Positions 7,598 through 15,018 of a stretch of DNA of 64,000 bases are shown in pieces. A program made the position numbers and the translations under genes. Every line of letters begins with the position of its first letter. Position 1 is the stretch's first letter. The stretch comes from Alkalibacterium sp. GTDB lineage: Bacteria > Bacillota > Bacilli > Lactobacillales > Carnobacteriaceae_A. The notes under the pieces were generated by a model. It ran no database searches. It was not told the DNA's origin and saw only the letters and a program-made list of their open reading frames with translations. The DNA lies in contig JAFIFE010000025.1 in assembly GCA_020832185.1 (NCBI GenBank), positions 62,001 to 126,000 of the forward strand, read 5' to 3'.

Positions 7598-8499
7598 TCT
7601 TCTATTAACTCTTCAAATTGACTGTATACATCGCGAACCACATCATAGTCTGATGATTGGGCTGGCGCGAATCCTTCCCAGTTATAAACATCTTCCAATA
7701 CTTCAAGCATTTCCGGATCATCGTTCATATTCAGGAAAGCCTCAGCGATTCTCTCTTTCAATTCTTCGGGTAATTCACTTCTGACAGACAATGTGGCATT
7801 TGGAATTTCTTCAGTTGTTCCGATCACTCTGATTTGTTCATAGATGTCAGGGATCTCGTCTTCCAGACGCACACGCGCATCTTCAAACGTTGTCGCGAAA
7901 TCGGCTTGTCCGTCGAGTACTGAAAGAAGGGCACTGTCATGCGCTCCTACATCGATCATAGTAAACTGATTTTCCAGATTGTCGACACCCAAGTCCATTA
8001 ACTGCTGCGCAGGGAACAAATAGCCTGACGTAGAGGTATAATCTGTAAATGCCCACACCAGTCCTTCCGCAGCAACCAGGTCATCGATCGAGTCAAATTC
8101 AGAGTCCGCTGCGACATTGTATTGTGCGACGTACGAATCCGATCCATCACGAATCGCTTTTAACAGCACTTCAACATTCGCACGCTCTTCCGCCTGAACA
8201 TAAGCGAATGGCGGTAAAAAGGCCACATCCGCATTCTGGTTACGCATGGCTTCGATCAAGCCTGTATAATCCGTCATGACTTGCCCAGTGACTGTGATAT
8301 CCAGCTGTTCTGACAGATACTCTTCGAGCGGTCTGGCAGATGCTGCCATGTTTTCAACGTCAGCTGAAGGAAAATACCCTAAAACTAGTTCGTCGATTTC
8401 CTCAACCTCATTTTCTTCAGTCTCTGTATCTGTTGCACCACATGCGCCCAGGAACAAAGCCGCACTTAAACCAATCATTAATCCTTTTATTTTTTTCAT
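7594..8499 (-). CDS. phnD: Phosphate/phosphite/phosphonate ABC transporter binding lipoprotein, PhnD family
   Basis: A 301-residue lipoprotein of the PhnD/PtxB family. The signal peptide MKKIKGLMIGLSAALFLGAC ends at a lipobox Cys (LGAC), followed by an acidic linker. The domain carries LVLGYFPSADVENMAASARPLEEYL, VTGQVMTDYTGLIEAMRNQNADVAFLPPFAY, and FTDYTSTSGYLFPAQQLMDLG, the Ser/Thr-rich oxyanion-binding loop. ADFATTFEDARVRL is also typical. It is 60 residues shorter than PhnD1. It is probably the receptor for the phnC2-phnE-phnE transporter at 3921-6294, though a DUF554 gene on the opposite strand now lies between them. A possible promoter is TTGACG-17-CAAAAT, about 55 bases upstream. Confidence 0.88.
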   Translation of the reverse strand: MKKIKGLMIGLSAALFLGACGATDTETEENEVEEIDELVLGYFPSADVENMAASARPLEEYLSEQLDITVTGQVMTDYTGLIEAMRNQNADVAFLPPFAYVQAEERANVEVLLKAIRDGSDSYVAQYNVAADSEFDSIDDLVAAEGLVWAFTDYTSTSGYLFPAQQLMDLGVDNLENQFTMIDVGAHDSALLSVLDGQADFATTFEDARVRLEDEIPDIYEQIRVIGTTEEIPNATLSVRSELPEELKERIAEAFLNMNDDPEMLEVLEDVYNWEGFAPAQSSDYDVVRDVYSQFEELIEE

Positions 8500-8725
8500 A
8501 AGTTAAATCCTTTCATCTCCATTTTCTATGCTGTTGCTCTTAGTTATTTTGCACTAGATTGTATGACCCGTCAATAGATTTGAATGAAGTTATGACAGAC
8601 AGAAGATAACAGTGTACATCCATTTTGATCACTACTTCGAGCCAAGTCTGATTTTCATTACGATTATTTGAACAACTATGACCGTTCCATGATTAAATCA
8701 TACCATGAACAGTCCACACATACAT

Positions 8726-8777
8726 AAAAAAATCTATGAGGGGGAAGGACAGCACGCCTTCTTCCCCCTCATAGATT
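8726..8777 (-). terminator. Terminator of the zinc-starvation operon
   Basis: On the minus strand, ATCTATGAGGGGGAAG pairs with CTTCCCCCTCATAGAT and is followed by T7. It is a long, nearly perfect stem immediately after rpmG. It is also A-rich on the other side, so it may work in both directions. Confidence 0.9.
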
Positions 8778-8783
8778 AATATC

Positions 8784-8933
8784 TTACTTCGTTTCTCTGA
8801 AAACGGCTTTGCGTCTCAGCTTCTGAGAATATTTTTTTAATTCCAGACGGTCTGGAGTATTGCGTGTGTTTTTGCTGGTGATATACAATCGTTCGCCTGT
8901 CTCTACACATTCCAAAGTGATGTTCTTTCTCAT
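8784..8933 (-). CDS. rpmG: 50S ribosomal protein L33, zinc-free paralogue
   Basis: A 49-residue L33 starting [20 protein letters not shown] and ending RKAVFRETK. The zinc-binding form has two CxxC pairs; here only one Cys (C9) remains, with CxxC reduced to CVET and the second pair replaced (KKYSQKL). It is therefore a zinc-independent copy that can replace zinc-L33 and spare zinc. It is the last gene of a minus-strand operon with a Zur-box-like promoter. Its ATG is one base past the stop of the upstream small gene, so translation should be coupled. A normal L33 copy would be expected elsewhere in the genome. Confidence 0.93.
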   Translation of the reverse strand: MRKNITLECVETGERLYITSKNTRNTPDRLELKKYSQKLRRKAVFRETK

Positions 8934-8934
8934 G

Positions 8935-9057
8935 TTACTTTATCCCCCGCTTTACTCTCTTCATTTGTTTGATGATTTTTAGCCCTCGTCGTGCCGTTTT
9001 TTTATTCGGACTTTTCATCATACGATACGCTGTTGATACATCTGTTTTTTCAGCCAT
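8935..9057 (-). CDS. Tiny basic protein, putative metal-homeostasis protein
   Basis: A 40-residue, strongly basic protein, [20 protein letters not shown] followed by [26 protein letters not shown] lies 7 bases before the ATG, and the stop is one base before rpmG. It resembles short lactobacillal proteins annotated as putative metal homeostasis protein; I recall this from family knowledge and could not check it. Its place in a zinc-starvation operon between a CobW GTPase and a zinc-free L33 supports a role in metal limitation. Lysine and arginine richness suggests RNA or ribosome contact, which is inference. Confidence 0.75.
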   Translation of the reverse strand: MAEKTDVSTAYRMMKSPNKKTARRGLKIIKQMKRVKRGIK

Positions 9058-9106
9058 AAGTCATCTCTCCAAGTAGATTTAGTTTATATTTGTTTAAGTG
9101 ATTGTT

Positions 9107-10174
9107 CTAAATATTAAGTTCTTCCATGACCTCTTTTGTCAGGATACATTTCTCAAAAGACTGCTTCATTTCTTCAAGAGGAAGGTTTTTCCCAATAAAG
9201 ACCAGCACAGATTCACGTTCTTTTTTGCCCCAAGGTTCGCCTCGAGCTGCTTTGAAGGTCATATTCACACCCTGATAAATGATCTGATTTGAGTCCCCAT
9301 ATAAGTGAAGCACCCCTTTATACCGTAAAAGATCCATTCCGTACGTCATAACCAGCTCATTCATCCACATATCGATCAAAGTGGGATGAATCGGATCATT
9401 CGTTGTTAATGATAGGCTAACGATGCCCGAAGTATGATTAGCATGATCGTGATGATGATCATGTGAGTGACCGTCGCTATGGTCATGATGCGCGTGATGG
9501 TGATGGCCGCTATCCTTTTCTGGCTCCGATACCCGTTCCTTCTTCTGCTCATCAAACAATTGCAGTCCCAGGACATCCGTTACGTTGATGTCTTCCAGAT
9601 TTAATCTCTCGATTGCCGCAAAAGGATTGAGCTTCTCTAATTTATGTTCAAGAACGCGCAGCATCTCACTGTCGACGTCATCACTTTTTGTGATAAGCAC
9701 CTTATCTGCAAACGCAATCTGATCGATCGATTCGTCGTAATGAGCTAGCTGATACAAGCCGTTCACCGCATCCACCAGTGTGATGACCGAGTCGATCTCG
9801 TAGTGTTCCTGCAGGAAGGGAGTGCGCATAAAGGTTTGAGCGATTGGTCCCGGCTCCGCCAGGCCCGTTGTTTCAATTACGATCCGGTCAATCGGTACAT
9901 TCTGTTCTTCCCGGATGGTGAATATGGTGCGCAGCATATCAGAGAGATCTGTCCTCAAGGTACAGCAGAGGCATCCATTATTCATCTGGTAGACTTCTTC
10001 TTCCACATTCACAACCAGATTATGATCGACCCCAACATCTCCATACTCGTTGACAATCACTGCAATTTTCTCATCATAGGGACGATGCAGCAGTTCATTG
10101 ATCAGTGTCGTTTTACCAGCTCCCAAAAAGCCCGTAATAATCGTAACGGGTATTCTTTGATTCATACCTACCAT
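9107..10174 (-). CDS. CobW/ZNG1-family GTPase, putative zinc metallochaperone
   Basis: A 355-residue G3E GTPase related to B. subtilis ZagA (YciC) and ZNG1. The P-loop is GFLGAGKTT (about residues 15-23). The metal motif GCLCC (CxCC) is around residue 69, in NNGCLCCTLRTDL, and the Mg/Walker B region is IETTGLAEP. A histidine-rich linker (HHHHAHHDHSDGHSHDHHHD) around residues 225-250 could hold zinc. The C-terminal CobW domain (WMNELVMTYGMDLLRYKGVLHLYG) follows. Zinc chaperones of this type serve zinc enzymes during starvation, which fits the operon. The start is ambiguous between 10174 and the third following codon; neither has a strong site. Confidence 0.88.
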   Translation of the reverse strand: MVGMNQRIPVTIITGFLGAGKTTLINELLHRPYDEKIAVIVNEYGDVGVDHNLVVNVEEEVYQMNNGCLCCTLRTDLSDMLRTIFTIREEQNVPIDRIVIETTGLAEPGPIAQTFMRTPFLQEHYEIDSVITLVDAVNGLYQLAHYDESIDQIAFADKVLITKSDDVDSEMLRVLEHKLEKLNPFAAIERLNLEDINVTDVLGLQLFDEQKKERVSEPEKDSGHHHHAHHDHSDGHSHDHHHDHANHTSGIVSLSLTTNDPIHPTLIDMWMNELVMTYGMDLLRYKGVLHLYGDSNQIIYQGVNMTFKAARGEPWGKKERESVLVFIGKNLPLEEMKQSFEKCILTKEVMEELNI

Positions 10175-10211
10175 CTCTTTTCTTATTTTTTTCCTGAGTT
10201 ACCCATCAGAT

Positions 10212-10481
10212 TTACCAGCTTGCTTTTTTGACCCCGGGGATCTTCCCTTCATGTGCCCATTTCCTGAAATTGAGCCGGGACATGCCGAATTGACGCATAT
10301 ACCCTCTTGGTCTTCCGTCGATTCTGTCTCTGTTCTGCAAACGAGTAGGAGACGCGTCTCGAGGGAGTTTAGCCAGTGCTTCATAATCTCCCTTTTCTTT
10401 CAATTCACTACGGATAGCTGCATACTTTTCTACCGTCTCCTGCTGACGTTTTAGTTTTGCAATTTTGCTTTTCTTAGCCAT
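10212..10481 (-). CDS. rpsN: 30S ribosomal protein S14, zinc-free type
   Basis: An 89-residue S14 of the long, zinc-independent form, starting [20 protein letters not shown]. It lacks the CxxC-x12-CxxC zinc ribbon of the 61-residue form and carries [22 protein letters not shown] and the conserved end [21 protein letters not shown] precedes the ATG. In B. subtilis the equivalent copy (yhzA) is repressed by Zur. Here it sits between the ZinT-type lipoprotein and the CobW GTPase under a Zur-box-like promoter, which supports the same logic of replacing the zinc-S14 when zinc is scarce. Confidence 0.95.
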   Translation of the reverse strand: MAKKSKIAKLKRQQETVEKYAAIRSELKEKGDYEALAKLPRDASPTRLQNRDRIDGRPRGYMRQFGMSRLNFRKWAHEGKIPGVKKASW

Positions 10482-10527
10482 GATTTCCTTCTCCTTTTCA
10501 AAATGATCCGGGCACTACAGTGAGCAT

Positions 10528-11496
10528 TTAGTGAGCGAGCATGTCTCTGACTAAGTCTTCCTCAGTGTAGTCAGAAGGATAATATGTGGGCCAGTTCGTC
10601 ACTTCGTCAAGCAGTTCAGCTCTATCGTTTCCCCAGTAAAGGTGGAAATGGTCTGATTCTTTTTGGGAAATAATATGATCGCTGAATTGAATAAATGCCG
10701 GCATCTCTTCATTGTCGTCCGCACGTGCAAAGATAAAGCGTACGCCGCGGTTTCCACGTGAATAGGTGAGTACTTCATACCCATCATACTCGTACTCTGC
10801 TGTATGGTCATTGCCCTCTTCGTCGTAAAACGTAAAAGCGTCGTCTTCTATGACAATGCGCTCGACATCTGTTTCATAACCGATCGTGTAATAGTCTTTA
10901 TAGTCATCAAAATCCATGCTGTCACTGTCCGCAGCTTTGGCTTCAAACACCTCATCCAAGCCTCCTGATTCAAGGTACGGATGAACCGATTGCCAATCCC
11001 CAGACCAGTCAGTTGACCCACGGTCTTCTATTTCATCATTATAGAAAAATCCGTTATAAATCCGTCTGGTAAGCTCATCCTGTCCATGGTGATCATCTAT
11101 AGAAACAACTGCTGGATCGGATTCTGCTACAATCTCGTGGTCCTCGTCAACTAATGCCGCTTTAATATGTAGACCATCCGTTGTTGCTTCTCTAGAAAAT
11201 CGATTGGTGGTTTGGGACTGCATCCTTTCCCATTCGCTCTCCTCACTTTCACGAGTGTACCAGTGCCAGTTTTCCTCACTAACTGAACCTTCCGCTGCTG
11301 CCATTAACTCGACTTCATCTCCGCTGTGATAATGATGCGCTAAGCCTTTTATTTCTACTGCTATTTCTTCATTCGCGCTGTCTTCCAGTCCCTCATCGAC
11401 TTGAACCGCTGAGTCTGCCCCCGTTGTTTCATCACAGCCCGCCAACAGTAACCCTGAACTCAAAACTAGCGAAGCATAAAGGATTCGTTTCTTCAT
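10528..11496 (-). CDS. zinT: ZinT-domain zinc-binding lipoprotein with N-terminal Ig-like domain
   Basis: A 322-residue exported lipoprotein with lipobox LAGC at residue 20. The C-terminal 185 residues are a ZinT (YodA) domain: DWSGDWQSVHPYLESGGLDE, DYYTIGYETDVERIVIE, and HFHLYWGNDRAELL carrying the HxH zinc ligands, ending WPTYYPSDYTEEDLVRDML. The first ~110 mature residues are not the ZnuA/AdcA domain normally fused to ZinT. They resemble an Ig-like surface domain (GLAHHYHSGDEVEL, NWHWYTRES) and are followed by DDHHGQDE, giving many extra His. The protein probably captures zinc outside the cell for an AdcABC-type importer encoded elsewhere. It is the first gene of the operon, under the Zur-box-like palindrome. 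Confidence 0.9.
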   Translation of the reverse strand: MKKRILYASLVLSSGLLLAGCDETTGADSAVQVDEGLEDSANEEIAVEIKGLAHHYHSGDEVELMAAAEGSVSEENWHWYTRESEESEWERMQSQTTNRFSREATTDGLHIKAALVDEDHEIVAESDPAVVSIDDHHGQDELTRRIYNGFFYNDEIEDRGSTDWSGDWQSVHPYLESGGLDEVFEAKAADSDSMDFDDYKDYYTIGYETDVERIVIEDDAFTFYDEEGNDHTAEYEYDGYEVLTYSRGNRGVRFIFARADDNEEMPAFIQFSDHIISQKESDHFHLYWGNDRAELLDEVTNWPTYYPSDYTEEDLVRDMLAH

Positions 11497-11513
11497 AATT
11501 AGTCACCTTTTCT

Positions 11514-11533
11514 AAATCGTAATCATTACGTTT
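11514..11533 (-). promoter_or_regulatory. Zur box
   Basis: AAATCGTAATCATTACGTTT matches the Firmicute Zur consensus AAATCGTAATNATTACGATTT almost completely; the core TCGTAATNATTACG at 11517-11530 is exact. It is about 20 bases upstream of the zinT start, where a repressor would block the promoter of the whole zinT-rpsN-cobW-small ORF-rpmG operon. Confidence 0.9.
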
Positions 11534-11715
11534 TATAACATTACAGGTTAATTTATATCCTGTCAACCCTCTTAATCAGATATTTTTCAAAATAAGCGAA
11601 TCTTATGTCTCAAGCTTTGCTTGAGTTTTCAGTCTTTTTTTACTTCTCTCAGCTAGAATAACCCTAAATAAGGTATACTTAGACTAAACGACTTACTTAG
11701 GAGAGATTCATTGCT

Positions 11716-11931
11716 ATGTATTTAATTTATACCCTTTTTGCTCAGCGGTCGCCTTTGCTTATAGTTCTTTTGCTGTTGTTTGTACTTGGAACGGTTCTTC
11801 TCATCAGCGGGGTTAAACTGATTCGACAAAATAAGACCGTCGGTAAACTTCTTATAGTCCTGGGTAGTGTGCTTATTGTAGTGTTTTTCTATTTGTTCTT
11901 GTGGACTATCCTTATTGGGTTGAATGCATAA
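11716..11931 (+). CDS. Small membrane protein of unknown function
   Basis: A 71-residue protein with two predicted membrane helices, about residues 15-36 (LLIVLLLLFVLGTVLLISGV) and 44-67 (LLIVLGSVLIVVFFYLFLWT), joined by a short basic loop (KLIRQNKTVGK). The GGAGAG site lies 9 bases before the ATG, and a TATACT box is about 35 bases upstream. It is a single plus-strand gene between zinT and mvaS, ending in a bidirectional terminator. I do not recognise a family. Confidence 0.6.
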   Translation: MYLIYTLFAQRSPLLIVLLLLFVLGTVLLISGVKLIRQNKTVGKLLIVLGSVLIVVFFYLFLWTILIGLNA

Positions 11932-11944
11932 GATACCTTTAGGC

Positions 11945-11990
11945 AAAAAAATAAGGATTAGCCTCTAAACTCGGGCTGATCCTTATTTTA
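11945..11990. terminator. Bidirectional terminator (small membrane gene / mvaS)
   Basis: AAAATAAGGATTAGCC pairs with GGGCTGATCCTTATTTT around a 9-base loop. The flanks are A-rich on one side and T-rich on the other, between convergent genes. Confidence 0.9.
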
Positions 11991-11997
11991 TCTGTTA

Positions 11998-13167
11998 TTA
12001 TTTAATCGTGTATTTTCTGATATCTCCTTCAACGGCTTCCAGGTAAGCTTTTCCTATGTTTACCTGTTCGTTGTCGATCTCGATATCTGATCCATCTTTA
12101 GGAAGTGCTCTGCCTAAAATAGACTCATATTCTTCAATGGAGAGTTCACGTCGATCATCCAGAACAGATTCGTGTGACTCTTTATGCAGATGTTTTTTGT
12201 AATCTGCTTTCAAGACGCCGCTGAAAAACTCGCCTACAGCTCCAGATCCATAACTATAAAGACCCAAACGTGCCCCTTCTTTAAGTTCAGGACCCTGTTC
12301 AAGCAACGATAATAAACTCAAGTATAGTGAACCCGTATAAATATTACCGACTTGTTTATTGTAATAAATGCTGTCGTGATAAGAGTTCATCAGTCGTTTC
12401 GTTTCGCTTTCGTCTGCGCCCTCGGTAATAGCCTGAATGGCTTTTTTACCCATCTTGGTATACGGCAAGTGGAAACACATTGCTTCAAAATCGCTTAGCT
12501 CGCGGCTTGTCTGCTCTTTATATGTGCCCCAGACATCTTTTAACAGACCAAGGTACGCTTCATTCGAAAACTTCCCGTCTACAATAGGAAAATCGGAATA
12601 CAGCGGTCTCCAGAAGTCTGAAATATCTCTTGTCATAGATGCACTGTCATTATCCAAGGACAAAATACGTGGATTGGATGAAATCACCATTGCAACAGCT
12701 CCAGCACCTTGGGTCGGTTCGCCACCTGAGTTCAGGCCGTACTTCGCAATGTCTGCCCCTAAAACGAGGACTTTTTTATCGGGATTCAACGCAATATGAC
12801 CCATTGCCAGTTTGATTCCAGCGGTTGCCCCGTAACAGGCATGCTTCAGTTCCACACAGCGGGCATTTTTTTGAATACCTGTTAAATTATGCACCCATAC
12901 AGCACCGGATTTAGAATGATCCACACCAGATTCTGATCCAAATAGCACAAAATCGATGGCTTCTCTGTCTTCATCATCTAAGATAGACAGAGCCGCATTG
13001 GCAGCCAGACTAACAGAGTCATGGTACAAAGGAGCGACAGCCATTTTTTCCTGGCCAATACCAATTGTATATTTAGCCGGATCGACTCCTCTAACCTCAG
13101 CTAATTTTTCCATATCTACATAAACATTAGGGGTATAAAACCCGATTTTATCAATTCCAATATCCAA
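11998..13167 (-). CDS. mvaS: Hydroxymethylglutaryl-CoA synthase
   Basis: A 389-residue enzyme condensing acetyl-CoA and acetoacetyl-CoA to HMG-CoA, the entry to the mevalonate isoprenoid pathway used by most Lactobacillales. The catalytic Cys111 lies in ELKHACYGATAGIKLA. Glu79 lies in FGSESGVDHSKSGAVWVHNL. The His region is FHLPYTKMGKKA. The start is TTG (MDIGIDKIGFYTPN), 7 bases after GGAGGA. It is monocistronic, between two terminators; other mevalonate genes are not in this window. Confidence 0.96.
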   Translation of the reverse strand: MDIGIDKIGFYTPNVYVDMEKLAEVRGVDPAKYTIGIGQEKMAVAPLYHDSVSLAANAALSILDDEDREAIDFVLFGSESGVDHSKSGAVWVHNLTGIQKNARCVELKHACYGATAGIKLAMGHIALNPDKKVLVLGADIAKYGLNSGGEPTQGAGAVAMVISSNPRILSLDNDSASMTRDISDFWRPLYSDFPIVDGKFSNEAYLGLLKDVWGTYKEQTSRELSDFEAMCFHLPYTKMGKKAIQAITEGADESETKRLMNSYHDSIYYNKQVGNIYTGSLYLSLLSLLEQGPELKEGARLGLYSYGSGAVGEFFSGVLKADYKKHLHKESHESVLDDRRELSIEEYESILGRALPKDGSDIEIDNEQVNIGKAYLEAVEGDIRKYTIK

Positions 13168-13413
13168 TCGATTGTCCTCCTAGTCTAATTTCACAATCTT
13201 AACTCTTTTACAGTATATACGAGCTTGTTTAAAATTTATTTAAGAATCTTAATAAGAACCCTTAAGTATTTTACTCTCCACGCTCATTCTCTGAAAGAAA
13301 AGGCTAGTTCCTTCTCTTTTAACTGCTTGTCATTATACCTTACTGGCTTCACATTAGCTTTCCGAACGAACTGAACGAGCGACATTTGAGAAGAATGAGA
13401 CGTTTACACACTT

Positions 13414-13471
13414 AAAAAACCAGCACTCTGCTAGGATTGAGTCGCCTCATAAATAGCACAGTACTGGTTTT
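13414..13471 (-). terminator. Terminator of gltBD
   Basis: On the minus strand, AAAACCAG pairs with CTGGTTTTTT, and an inner TGCTA/TAGCA pairing surrounds a loop of about 20 bases. The T6 tract ends just past gltD. The 240 bases between here and mvaS show nothing but an AT-rich stretch with a possible mvaS promoter (TATACT near 13217). Confidence 0.8.
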
Positions 13472-13494
13472 CATTTGTTCTATCTGCCCACACA

Positions 13495-14991
13495 TTACAC
13501 AGCGAGGACAGTCGGCAATATGCTTTTCCCCATCAGAAAGTGGTCGACTTCATGCGCGACTTCCCGTCCTTCATTAATTGCCCAGACAATCAGACTCTGA
13601 CCACGTCTTGCATCACCAGCAGCAAAAATGCCATCTTGACTGGTTTTGAATGTACCGTACTCAGCATCAATGATCCCTCTATCCGTTTTTAAATCAAACG
13701 CTGACAGCAAGCGGTCCTCTGCCCCTTCGAACCCGATAGCCAGAAGAACAAGGTCCGCTTCCCACTCTTCACCAGAATCAGCAATTTCTTCGTAAACGAT
13801 CATACGCCGCTCGTCATCTCTGACTTTTTTAGCCCGTTCTGTATAAAGGCTCTTTATCTGCCCATCTCCAGTTCCTATAAACGCTTTAGTTTGAATCTGA
13901 TACTCCCGAATGTCCTCACCGAACAGTTCTTTGGCTTCTTCGTGTCCGTACTCTAATGTAAATACTTTAGGGTAGGCTGGCCAGGCGTTCAGCTTCTCAC
14001 GTTTAAACGGAAACTGCAGACTGCGGGCGAACTGATTGACGCTTTTAGCCCCTTGACGCAGTGCAGTGGCCACACAGTCCGCTCCTGTATCCCCACTTCC
14101 GATGACGATGACATTTTTTCCTTTGGCATTCAATTCCGGATCGGCCTCTGAATCCCCTATCGTTTCTTTAACGGATTGTGTCAGGTAATCCATCGCAAAA
14201 TGGATTCCTTTAAGGTTACGACCAGAAATAGGCAGATCGAATGGTTTCGTTGCCCCGGTACACAAGATAACAGAATCGAAGGACTCTTTTATCTCATCAG
14301 CTGAAATGTCTTTCCCAATTTCAGTATTCAAAACAAAGACAATCCCCTCTGCTTCCAGTAAATCGATTCGTCTCTGCACGACCGACTTATCCAGTTTCAT
14401 ATTGGGAATGCCGTAAGTCAGCAAGCCCCCGGCACGTTCACTGCGCTCATATACTGTAACACTATGCCCCGCCTGATTCAGCTGATCCGCTGCAGAAAGG
14501 CCAGCCGGTCCGGAACCTATGATCGCTACTCTTTTCCCCGTCTGTCTCTTGGGTATTCTAGGCTGGATCCATCCCATCTCAAAGCCTTTATCAATAATAG
14601 ACCGTTCTATGTCTTTAATAGCAACGGCTTCATCTGAAATAGCGACAGTACATGCGCCTTCACACGGTGCCGGACAGACACGTCCGGTAAATTCCGGAAA
14701 ATTATTGGTTAGCATCAACCGGTCAAGCGCCTCTTTCCACTTTCCTTTGTAGACCAGATCGTTCCACTCTGGAATAAGGTTATAGACTGGACACCCTGTC
14801 GTCGCCCCATCGATCGTTGTCCCCATCGAACAGTACGGAATCGAACAATCCATACAGCGTGCCCCTTGACGCTGTGTCTGTTCATCTGAAATACGGTCTT
14901 TGTATTCATTCCAGTCTTTCGTTCGTTCAATCGGATCCCGCTCTTGTACATACTCCCGGTCAAATTCCATAAATCCTGTTTTCTTCCCCAT
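13495..14991 (-). CDS. gltD: Glutamate synthase (NADPH) small subunit
   Basis: The 498-residue beta subunit passes electrons from NADPH to GltB. The N-terminal domain has two Cys clusters for 4Fe-4S centres: C46, C49, C54 (GARCMDCSIPYC) and C106, C110, C114 (GRVCPAPCEGACT). An FAD Rossmann motif follows (VAIIGSGPAGLSAA, about residue 153), then an NADPH motif (VIVIGSGDTGADCV). The C-terminal AAGDARRGQSLIVWAINEGR is the FAD-binding signature. The ATG follows AGAGGAG. It is 27 bases downstream of gltB in the same operon. Length and motifs match the B. subtilis subunit. Confidence 0.97.
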   Translation of the reverse strand: MGKKTGFMEFDREYVQERDPIERTKDWNEYKDRISDEQTQRQGARCMDCSIPYCSMGTTIDGATTGCPVYNLIPEWNDLVYKGKWKEALDRLMLTNNFPEFTGRVCPAPCEGACTVAISDEAVAIKDIERSIIDKGFEMGWIQPRIPKRQTGKRVAIIGSGPAGLSAADQLNQAGHSVTVYERSERAGGLLTYGIPNMKLDKSVVQRRIDLLEAEGIVFVLNTEIGKDISADEIKESFDSVILCTGATKPFDLPISGRNLKGIHFAMDYLTQSVKETIGDSEADPELNAKGKNVIVIGSGDTGADCVATALRQGAKSVNQFARSLQFPFKREKLNAWPAYPKVFTLEYGHEEAKELFGEDIREYQIQTKAFIGTGDGQIKSLYTERAKKVRDDERRMIVYEEIADSGEEWEADLVLLAIGFEGAEDRLLSAFDLKTDRGIIDAEYGTFKTSQDGIFAAGDARRGQSLIVWAINEGREVAHEVDHFLMGKSILPTVLAV

Positions 14992-15018
14992 CGTGACTCT
15001 CCTCTCCCCTTAAGTGAT

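Noticed and set aside
8655-8680. Second Zur box upstream of phnD2 (AATCGTAATGAAAAT on the minus strand)
   Set aside because: Only one half-site matches; the second half is not recognisable.
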